A DNA stretch of 10,151 nucleotides from JAXHTH01 sp034211115 (GTDB lineage: Bacteria; Planctomycetota; Phycisphaerae; Phycisphaerales; SM1A02): assembly GCA_034211115.1 (NCBI GenBank), contig JAXHTH010000142.1, positions 1-10,151 of the forward strand, given 5' to 3'. Position 1 is the first letter of the stretch; every line of letters begins with the position of its first letter. Of the stretch, positions 1 through 5,504 are shown piece by piece. The translations under genes were made by a program, and so were the position numbers. The notes under the pieces were generated by a model. It ran no database searches. It saw only the letters and a program-made list of their open reading frames with translations, and was not told where the DNA came from.

Positions 1-1
1 T

Positions 2-997
2 ATTGGAGAGGTTACTGATGCTATCGAAAAAATAGCTAGCGGCCATCTCGAAACAAAAGTTCCAGTTACTTATAACGATGAAATTGATAAGCTAGCAATG
101 GGTTTGAACTTAATGGCAGAACAGTTGGAAGAACGGGATAGGCAACTGAGCGATCGAATGCAACAATTAGAGGAAACTCTAGGAAAATTGTCTGCTACTC
201 AAGCCCAATTAATCCAATCGGAGAAAATGTCTAGTTTGGGCCAAATGGTAGCGGGAATTGCCCACGAATTTAACAATCCGGTTAGTTTTATTTATGGCAA
301 TGTGGATTACGCTTTTGAATATGTGGATGATTTGCTAGAAGCCATTAAAGTTTACCAGGAAGAATATCCAAATCCCGCGCCGTTAGTGGAGGAGACTATC
401 TCGGATTTAGAATTAGATTTTGTGGTAGAAGATTTGCACAAATTATTAAATTCGATGAAAAATGGCGCGAGAAGGATTCGCGATATAGTTGAGAATTTGA
501 AGACTTTTTCTCGCTTGGACCAAACGGGAATGAAAAAGGTAAATATTCGCGACAATATCGAAGCTACTTTGTCATTTTTACAACATCGCATCCATCCCGA
601 AAAGAGAACAGAAATCGAGATAGTCAAAAAATACGGCAATTTACCTCAAGTTACGGGAAATACCGGTCAGTTAAATCAGGTATTTGCGAATATCATTAAT
701 AATGCCATCGATGTATTAGAAATCGAAAATATTGAGAATCCCCAAATTAAAATTACCACGGAAGCGACTGATTTGGGGTCGGTAAAAATCAAAATAGCGG
801 ACAACGGACCGGGAATGACTGAAGAAGTTCTAAAACAGGTATTTAATCCTTTTTTTACGACAAAATCTGTGGGTTCGGGTACTGGTTTGGGATTGTCTGT
901 TAGCTATTCTATTGTGGTAGAATATCATCGGGGTAAATTGAGTTGTATTTCTGCCCCGGGGCAGGGAAGCGAGTTTATTATTGAAATCCCCAATTAA
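2..997 (+). CDS. Sensor histidine kinase, 3' part (5' end outside window)
   Basis: The frame is open from base 2, so the gene begins upstream of the window; the ATG at 98 is an internal Met. The first ~45 visible residues (EVTDAIEKIASGHLETKV... NDEIDKLA) are the end of a HAMP linker, so a membrane-bound sensor part is expected upstream. A coiled coil rich in Gln/Glu/Leu follows, then the dimerisation/phosphoacceptor helix with H-box AHEFNNP (His about residue 88 of the visible part). The C-terminal HATPase has the N-box (NQVFANIINNAIDVL), G1 box (IADNGPGM), F-box (FNPFFTTK) and G2 box (GTGLGLSVSY). Such kinases autophosphorylate on His and pass phosphate to a response regulator, which is not visible here. 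No receiver domain is fused at the C-terminus. Low GC and codon use match cyanobacteria and contrast with everything after ~1095. Signal sensed: unknown. Confidence 0.93.
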   Translation: MGEVTDAIEKIASGHLETKVPVTYNDEIDKLAMGLNLMAEQLEERDRQLSDRMQQLEETLGKLSATQAQLIQSEKMSSLGQMVAGIAHEFNNPVSFIYGNVDYAFEYVDDLLEAIKVYQEEYPNPAPLVEETISDLELDFVVEDLHKLLNSMKNGARRIRDIVENLKTFSRLDQTGMKKVNIRDNIEATLSFLQHRIHPEKRTEIEIVKKYGNLPQVTGNTGQLNQVFANIINNAIDVLEIENIENPQIKITTEATDLGSVKIKIADNGPGMTEEVLKQVFNPFFTTKSVGSGTGLGLSVSYSIVVEYHRGKLSCISAPGQGSEFIIEIPN

Positions 998-1012
998 CAA
1001 TTAACAATTGAT

Positions 1013-1041
1013 GGTGCGTTACGGCTATCGCCTAACGCACC
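1013..1041. repeat. Cyanobacterial-type interspersed palindrome
   Basis: GGTGCGTTA (1013-1021) and TAACGCACC (1033-1041) are perfect 9-bp inverted repeats around an 11-nt centre that can itself pair GGC with GCC. Just upstream, 994-1010 carries overlapping TTAACAA/CAATTAA units. Both elements resemble intergenic repeats that are abundant in filamentous cyanobacteria (family assignment from memory). The hairpin lies 16 bp after the kinase stop codon and could also act as a 3' end structure, but there is no T-tract. Confidence 0.7.
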
Positions 1042-1079
1042 CTACTAGCTACTGGCATTCATTTTGTGCAGCTTCGCAT

Positions 1080-1346
1080 TTAATTGGTATTAACATCCTG
1101 CCGGCACTGCCGAGCCTCGCGGAACATCGCCAGCTCGATGCGACGCATCTCCCGACGCTGCTCGAGCGTGAGATTCAGCGACTCGTGCCATCGCGGCCGG
1201 TGCGGGCGCCGTTCGGCGTGCGGCCCGGGTCCGACCATCGGGCCGTACGTCCGCACGCCGTAGGTCGTGCTGAACCCGAGGTTGAACGCGAGGGAAACGA
1301 TGAGCAGCCACCAGGGCAGCGAATGTCTTGTCGGCCACCATCACAT
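1080..1346 (-). pseudogene. Truncated Spy/CpxP-like periplasmic protein, third gene of the sigma operon
   Basis: Reading minus from 1340, the frame gives WWPTRHSLPWWLLIVSLAFNLGF, a membrane segment or signal anchor. A Pro/His/Arg-rich stretch follows, then LNLTLEQRREMRRIELAMFREAR. The LTxEQR amphipathic helix is the hallmark of Spy/CpxP/ZraP-type heavy-metal-sensor proteins. Genes of this kind commonly follow an ECF sigma/anti-sigma pair, and this one starts about 2 nt after the anti-sigma stop. Two things are broken. The only plausible ATG (1346-1344) is followed at once by an in-frame TGA (1343-1341). The 3' end is lost at the composition switch near 1090, leaving ~80 codons of a protein usually around 150 aa. 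The alternative frame starting at 1344 is Arg/Ala-rich shadow sequence. The assignment rests on the TM plus LTxEQR pattern only. Confidence 0.5.
1085..1100. other. Composition switch / probable chimeric junction
   Basis: Sequence to the left is AT-rich with cyanobacterial features. Sequence to the right is GC-rich and continues uninterrupted as a planctomycete operon read on the minus strand. The minus-strand Spy-like reading frame runs cleanly into this point (…ARQCRQDV) and then meets a TAA in the AT-rich DNA at 1082-1080, so the gene is cut here. No insertion-sequence ends, tRNA or integrase mark the boundary. The exact base cannot be fixed by eye. Confidence 0.7.
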
Positions 1347-1348
1347 GG

Positions 1349-1804
1349 TTATTGCTCCGTGTCCTCGATCAGTTCGAGATAACGGGCGCTGACTGAATCG
1401 GCGGGGGCGGCGTCGAAGATCTCCGCCACGAGGGCGACCGTCTCATCGGTCTCCTCCGCCTGCGTCGACGTACCGTTCATCCGCAGGGCCAGGAACACGC
1501 CCAGCGCCAGCGAGGCGGCGGCCAGCGCCGCCGGTGCCGGCTGGAAGAACTCCCGCCACGCCGAGAACCGATGGGCGGGCGGCGCTTCGGCCGGCAGGGC
1601 GGCCAGCGTGCGCTGCACGAAACCCGCCGCCGGCTCGGGGGTCGGCGGCAGATCGAACCGATCGGCGAGGGCGGCGAGGTCGGCGGCGAACCGCCGGCAC
1701 GCCTCGCACCGGCGAAGATGCCGCTCCGCGGCCGCCCGGCGGGCGTCATCCAGCTCGCCGTCCAGACCGAGGGAAATCAGCTTCTGAACCGTCCGGCATC
1801 GCAT
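1349..1804 (-). CDS. Zinc-finger membrane anti-sigma factor
   Basis: This is a 151-aa protein that should bind and hold the neighbouring ECF sigma factor at the membrane until a signal releases it. The N-terminus carries the anti-sigma zinc-finger pattern Cys3 ... His29-x3-Cys33-x2-Cys36 (MRCRTVQKL ... ERHLRRCEACRRF), including the usual LxLDGEL motif. A single membrane segment lies at about residues 91-108 (PAALAAASLALGVFLALRM). A short acidic tail of ~40 residues would be periplasmic. The start chosen is 1804 because AAGGA sits 6-7 nt upstream and it places Cys3 at the usual distance from the N-terminus. An in-frame ATG at 1819 overlaps the sigma stop as TGATG and would add five residues. 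The gene is the second in the operon, translationally coupled or nearly so. Confidence 0.85.
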   Translation of the reverse strand: MRCRTVQKLISLGLDGELDDARRAAAERHLRRCEACRRFAADLAALADRFDLPPTPEPAAGFVQRTLAALPAEAPPAHRFSAWREFFQPAPAALAAASLALGVFLALRMNGTSTQAEETDETVALVAEIFDAAPADSVSARYLELIEDTEQ

Positions 1805-1818
1805 GAGGGTTCCTTCCA

Positions 1819-2424
1819 TCAGCTTTCAGCACCGCAGGCGGGCGAATCTTGCGGTGCCTGGTCATCTTTTCCCGGCTCGAGGACCTCTCGAAGCCGGCTG
1901 CGGGCCCGGAACAGCAGGGATTCCACGGCCGAGATCGAGGTCTCCAGCACCGAGGCGATTTCAGCATACGACAGATCATGGACATGCCGCAGCAGGATCG
2001 CCGCCCGCTGATTGGCGGGCAGGCCGTCGATCGCCCGCTGGAGGGCCTCGGCCCGCTCGTGCTCGAGGGCGGCGGCGTCGGGCGGGTCGGCCCGCCCCGC
2101 CGAGGCGCCGGCCTCCGGCTCCCCCACCAGCGGCGAGACCGGTTTCCGCCGCCGGCTCCGCTGGTGATTCAGGCACGTGTTGGTGGCGATGCGGAACAGC
2201 CAGGTCCTCACCGCCGCCCGCGGTCGGAACGACGGCGCGGCCTTCCACGCCGCGAGAAACACCTGCTGGGCGATATCTTCGGCCGTCGCCCGATCCCCCG
2301 TCGAGAGGAACCGATGCGCGAACTGGATGATCGCGCGGTGATGCCGCTCGATCAGCGCGCCGAACGCCTGCCGGTCTCCCTTGCCGGCGGCGAGCAGAAG
2401 CGCCGTATCGTCGCGGTCGGGCAT
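1819..2424 (-). CDS. ECF-family RNA polymerase sigma factor (sigma-70 family)
   Basis: A 201-aa two-domain sigma factor that directs RNA polymerase to stress-type promoters. Region 2 spans about residues 20-92: the FGALIERHH start, AEDIAQQVFLAAWK (core-binding helix 2.2), and TWLFRIATNTCLNHQRSRRR (2.3/2.4, -10 recognition). A Pro/Ala/Glu linker follows at about 95-122. Region 4 is about 125-180: LPANQRAAILLRHVHDLSYAEIA (4.1/4.2) and the HTH ending SAVESLLFRARSRLREVL. The length is typical of ECF sigmas with a linker and a short disordered C-tail. Its stop overlaps or abuts the anti-sigma start, so this is a sigma/anti-sigma operon. The ECF subgroup was not determined. Only a weak GG/GGGA Shine-Dalgarno is visible; a 15-bp palindrome lies just upstream of the start. 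Confidence 0.92.
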   Translation of the reverse strand: MPDRDDTALLLAAGKGDRQAFGALIERHHRAIIQFAHRFLSTGDRATAEDIAQQVFLAAWKAAPSFRPRAAVRTWLFRIATNTCLNHQRSRRRKPVSPLVGEPEAGASAGRADPPDAAALEHERAEALQRAIDGLPANQRAAILLRHVHDLSYAEIASVLETSISAVESLLFRARSRLREVLEPGKDDQAPQDSPACGAES

Positions 2425-2434
2425 GGCCTGTCCC

Positions 2435-2449
2435 GGCAGTTCAACTGCC
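2435..2449. promoter_or_regulatory. Palindrome just upstream of the sigma gene
   Basis: GGCAGTT-C-AACTGCC is a perfect 7-bp inverted repeat around one central base, 11-25 bp upstream of the sigma start codon. The loop is too short for a stable RNA hairpin at full length, so it reads better as a symmetric protein-binding site (operator). No binding protein can be named. No clear -35/-10 pair was found in 2425-2605. Confidence 0.35.
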
Positions 2450-2590
2450 CGGGCGACAAAAGATTGCCCTTCACGGGCGGGATTGGGGGAAGATCATCGT
2501 CGCGGCGCTGCGTAGAAGCCACCCGATGAAAACCGCATTCCGCCGACAGCCTGGTTCTATCGGACCATCCCACGCCGGGCCGAGACGAGC

Positions 2591-2607
2591 GATCAGGGCT
2601 CCTGATC
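2591..2607 (-). terminator. Hairpin at the end of the C45-like gene
   Basis: GATCAGG and CCTGATC pair perfectly (7 bp, 3-nt loop) and overlap the stop codon (2608-2606) of the C45-like gene. This could end its transcript or protect its 3' end. There is no U-tract after it, so it is not a classic intrinsic terminator. Confidence 0.3.
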
Positions 2608-3952
2608 AGCCCCAGTTTCCGAGGAGGATGAGGAGATCGGCGGTGTTGACGACACCGTCTTCGTTGATGTCCTCGGGGCAGCCGGGGCAGTCGCCCCAGG
2701 CGCCGAGCAGGAGCAGCAGATCGGCGGTGTCCACGTCGCCGTCGCCGTCCACGTCGCCCGGCGTGCACGGGAACAACTCGCTCCATTCGTACTCCAGCCG
2801 GGGCGTGCGGCCGTAACTGAGCCGCCCGTCGGCCCAGATGGTCAGATCACCACGCCCGCGACAGGCGACGGAGAGCTGCTGGAGGCCGTTGCCGGCGTCG
2901 GCCAGCAGATCCCAGTGGCTCTCCATCGTCTTGGGGGTCTCCTCGTCGTAATAGGCATCGGCGCCGAAGTTCTCATCGCCCGGCGTGTAGCTGCCGTCCG
3001 TCCACATGTTGGTGGTGATCATGGCCTCGCCGTGATGCCAGTCCGGGTGCGGCGGGCGGAGATGATGAAAGTCCGGCCCGCTCTGCCAGGGCCAGCCGGT
3101 CATCACCCCGCCCCACCCCTCCGGGGCGTAGTAGTTCACGAAGCTGCCCGTCATGATCTCGTAGCCGCGCAGCTCATCCCACACGGCGGGCAGGTGCGTG
3201 GAAACATCCGGATCGGTCGCGTACGTCAGCGCGTAGCGGGCGGCGACCATCCGCGGCATACGCCCGGCCGTCAGGTCCGCACCGCCGGACTTGTAATCGT
3301 GCAGAGACACCAGCGTCCCGAACTCGTTGACGCCCTGCACGAGCGTGATGATCCCCGGCCAGGTGAGGCTCACCCAACGCGGCGAGCCGTTGTCCGGCTC
3401 GTAGGCGCACAGCACGTGATGCGTCATCATCGGAATGACCGTCGAGAAATCCAGGCGACGCGTGGACAGGGTCCGGACCGGATCGGCGACGTAGCGCCCC
3501 CAGCACGTGTGGCTTCGGCAACCGTACAACCACTCCCCGAGCGTGCACGCCACCTTCACGTCCAGCTCGTCGATGTCCTCTTCCGGGTGGCTGACGGCGA
3601 GGCAGTCGACGATGCCGTCGAACTCATCCTCGATCTCCGGAGGCATCCAGACGGTCACGGCCATGAGCTGGCGGAGCGACTCGTACGCCCCGCCGACGTA
3701 GGCCTGGACCTGGTTGAGGCCGTCGACCATCGCGTCGCCGAGCAACTCGGCCTGCGCGTGGCCCATTTCGTAGTGCGAGCCCCAGACGCGAAGGACGGTG
3801 TATCCCTGGCCCTGGCCGTTGAGGTCCTGGTCGAGGATCTCGCCGTGCTCCGCCGCCGTCACCGGCGTGCTCACGACCAGCAGGATCATCGACAGGGATG
3901 CGAGCGCGTGGACGAGGCTTGGGACACGGCAAGGGGCGCAACGGACATGCAT
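2606..3952 (-). CDS. Secreted C45 (acyltransferase/Ntn-hydrolase-like) protein with dockerin tail
   Basis: A 448-aa protein with a signal peptide (residues 1-33, hydrophobic core HALASLSMILLVVSTPVTA). An N-terminal domain has YTVLRVWGSHYEMGHAQAELLG, the GxxYEMGxxxG motif seen in C45 peptidase/acyl-CoA:6-APA acyltransferase-like proteins. The candidate autocatalytic nucleophile is Cys145 in YGCRSHTCWG. It is followed by TLSTRRLDF (161-169), which corresponds to the usual RNxDW/F strand but with Arg in place of Asn; Cys150 is a second candidate. C45 enzymes self-cleave before Cys and hydrolyse amide bonds; the substrate here is unknown. The C-terminus (about 399-448) is a double dockerin-like EF-hand tail, GDVDGDGDVDTADLLLLLGAWG and PEDINEDGVVNTADLLILLGNWG. 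The start at 3952 has GGAGAG 7 nt upstream. It is transcribed alone, divergent from the PLP enzyme gene. Confidence 0.72.
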   Translation of the reverse strand: MHVRCAPCRVPSLVHALASLSMILLVVSTPVTAAEHGEILDQDLNGQGQGYTVLRVWGSHYEMGHAQAELLGDAMVDGLNQVQAYVGGAYESLRQLMAVTVWMPPEIEDEFDGIVDCLAVSHPEEDIDELDVKVACTLGEWLYGCRSHTCWGRYVADPVRTLSTRRLDFSTVIPMMTHHVLCAYEPDNGSPRWVSLTWPGIITLVQGVNEFGTLVSLHDYKSGGADLTAGRMPRMVAARYALTYATDPDVSTHLPAVWDELRGYEIMTGSFVNYYAPEGWGGVMTGWPWQSGPDFHHLRPPHPDWHHGEAMITTNMWTDGSYTPGDENFGADAYYDEETPKTMESHWDLLADAGNGLQQLSVACRGRGDLTIWADGRLSYGRTPRLEYEWSELFPCTPGDVDGDGDVDTADLLLLLGAWGDCPGCPEDINEDGVVNTADLLILLGNWG

Positions 3953-4053
3953 GGATCAACTCTCCGGTTCGCGGCAAATCCCGGCCGAAAGGGCGCGGCC
4001 GGGGTTCGGAATGGCGATCACTCCCGGTGCTGGATCGGACGGTCGTCTTTTCC

Positions 4054-4082
4054 ATTATGGCAGGCTCCGGCGGGGCGTCCAA
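4054..4082 (-). promoter_or_regulatory. Candidate promoter of the C45-like gene
   Basis: On the minus strand TTGGAC (4082-4077) and CATAAT (4059-4054) are separated by exactly 17 bp. The -10 matches consensus at five of six positions, the -35 at three. Transcription would start near 4047, leaving a ~95-nt leader. This lies in the 319-bp divergent gap 3953-4271. Confidence 0.4.
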
Positions 4083-4157
4083 GGCAAATCCGCCGGGCCA
4101 CGGACCGGCCGGAAGAGGGGATGAGGGACGAATACGTACAATGTGGATAGATCTGTC

Positions 4158-4186
4158 TTGAAACGGCCCCGCTACCATCCTATGCT
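4158..4186 (+). promoter_or_regulatory. Candidate sigma-70 promoter of the PLP enzyme gene
   Basis: TTGAAA (4158-4163) and TATGCT (4181-4186) are separated by exactly 17 bp. This is the best such pair in the divergent gap facing the PLP gene, and it predicts a start near 4193 and a ~79-nt 5' leader. Confidence 0.45.
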
Positions 4187-4224
4187 GCATGCGGCGGGCC
4201 CGGCGCCCGTGCACGGCCGCATGC
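4187..4224 (+). promoter_or_regulatory. GC-rich inverted repeat in the PLP gene leader
   Basis: GCATGCGGC (4187-4195) and GCCGCATGC (4216-4224) are perfect 9-bp inverted repeats. Between them GGGC (4196-4199) can pair with GCCC (4205-4208). The repeat starts right after the candidate -10, so it could be an operator or a leader RNA stem. It does not match any riboswitch I recognise. Confidence 0.35.
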
Positions 4225-4271
4225 CCCCGCCCGCCGCACACTCTCTGACCACTAACTGACAGGCAGGACCC

Positions 4272-5486
4272 ATGAGCACCGATCATCCCACCACGCCTGA
4301 GACGCTGTGCGTCCACGGAGGTCACCGCGAGACGAAGTTCCACCCCGTCGTCGTGCCGATCTACCAGGTGTCGACCTTCGCCTTCGAGGATGTCGATCAC
4401 GGCGCCGCCCTCTTCGCCGGCACGGGCAAAGGCTACATCTACTCGCGGATGGGCAACCCGACGGTCGAGGCCCTGGAGGACGCGCTGGCCGCCCTCGAGG
4501 GCGGACACAAGAGCCTGGCCTGCGGCAGCGGCATGGCCGCCATCAACACCACAATCATGGCCCTCATGAGCGCCGGCGATCACGCCGTCGTCTCCGATGC
4601 CGTCTACGGTCCCACCTGCACCCTCTTCGAGTCGATCATGACCCGCTTCGGCATCGAGTCGACGTTCGTCGACGCCTCGGATCTCCAGGCGATCCGCGAT
4701 GCGATCCAGCCCAACACGAAGATGGTCTACATCGAGACCCCGGGCAACCCGACGCTCGTGATCTCGGACATCAGGGAAGCAGCGCAAATCGCCCACGACT
4801 GCGGGGCGCAGCTCGTCGTCGACAACACCTTCATGACGCCCATCCTTCAGCGGCCTCTGGACCTGGGCGCCGATGTCGTCGTCCACAGCCTCACCAAGTT
4901 CCTCAACGGTCACGCCGACGTGGTGGGCGGGGCGATCATCGTCCGCGATGAAAAGACCTACCAGTCGTTCCGCAAGGTGCTCAACCAGCTCGGCGGGGTC
5001 CTGCCCCCGATGGAGTCCTTCCTCGTCCACCGCGGGCTCAAGACGCTCGCCCTCCGCGTGCAGCGGCAGAGCGAGAGCGGGCTGAAGATCGCCGAGTACC
5101 TCGAATCGCATCCGGCCGTCGAATGGGTCCGCTACCCGTTCCTGCCCAGCCATCCCCAGCATGACATCGCGCGAAAGCAGTCCAGCGGCGGCAGCGCGCT
5201 GGTGAGCTTCGAGCTCAAGGCGGGTCTCGAGGCGGGCAGGACGGTGATGAACTCCGTGAAGCTCTGCGGCCTCGCCGTCAGCCTCGGCGGGGTGGAGACC
5301 CTCATCCAGCACCCCGCGAGCATGACCCACGCGTCCATGGGCGCCGACGCCCGCCGGCGGGCGAACATCACCGACGGCCTCGTCCGCATCTCGGTGGGCA
5401 TCGAGGATGTGGATGATCTCATCGCCGACCTCGACCAGGCCCTGGCGAAGATCGAGGCCAACGAACCGGCGATGGCCGCGCATTGA
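4272..5486 (+). CDS. PLP-dependent trans-sulfuration enzyme (methionine/cystathionine gamma-lyase family)
   Basis: A 404-aa cytoplasmic enzyme of the Cys/Met-metabolism PLP family, full length for the group. Visible landmarks are YSRMGNPT (57-64, Tyr/Arg contacting the PLP phosphate of the neighbouring subunit), GSGMAAI (85-91), Tyr112 in VYGPT (stacks on PLP), VVDNTF with Asp184 (pyridine N), and HSLTKF with Lys209 (Schiff base). SLGGVETLIQHPASMTH and the C-terminal GLVRISVGIEDVDDLIADL complete it. The sequence resembles methionine gamma-lyase closely (LFAGTGKGYIYSR, LGAD(V)VVHS.TK), but the Cys typical of that enzyme in YGCT is Pro114 here, with a Cys at 116. Cystathionine gamma-lyase, cystathionine beta-lyase or homocysteine/methionine lyase are therefore all possible. 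It handles sulfur amino acids by alpha,gamma- or alpha,beta-elimination. AGGA precedes the ATG closely. It converges on the protease gene. Confidence 0.92.
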   Translation: MSTDHPTTPETLCVHGGHRETKFHPVVVPIYQVSTFAFEDVDHGAALFAGTGKGYIYSRMGNPTVEALEDALAALEGGHKSLACGSGMAAINTTIMALMSAGDHAVVSDAVYGPTCTLFESIMTRFGIESTFVDASDLQAIRDAIQPNTKMVYIETPGNPTLVISDIREAAQIAHDCGAQLVVDNTFMTPILQRPLDLGADVVVHSLTKFLNGHADVVGGAIIVRDEKTYQSFRKVLNQLGGVLPPMESFLVHRGLKTLALRVQRQSESGLKIAEYLESHPAVEWVRYPFLPSHPQHDIARKQSSGGSALVSFELKAGLEAGRTVMNSVKLCGLAVSLGGVETLIQHPASMTHASMGADARRRANITDGLVRISVGIEDVDDLIADLDQALAKIEANEPAMAAH

Positions 5487-5504
5487 CCCGCCCCGCCGCG
5501 GTGA

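Noticed and set aside
1008..1382. Plus-strand open frame spanning the composition switch
   Set aside because: It begins inside the cyanobacterial palindrome and crosses the probable chimeric junction; no coding signal on either side.
2915..4150. Plus-strand open frame of ~411 codons opposite the C45-like gene
   Set aside because: Shadow frame: Arg/Val/His-rich, no motifs; the opposite strand has a signal peptide, catalytic-type motifs and dockerin tail.
3624..5483. Long minus-strand open frame of ~619 codons opposite the PLP enzyme gene
   Set aside because: Antisense shadow of a GC-rich gene; repetitive Arg/Gly/Asp/His composition, no domain motifs, while the plus strand is an unmistakable PLP enzyme.
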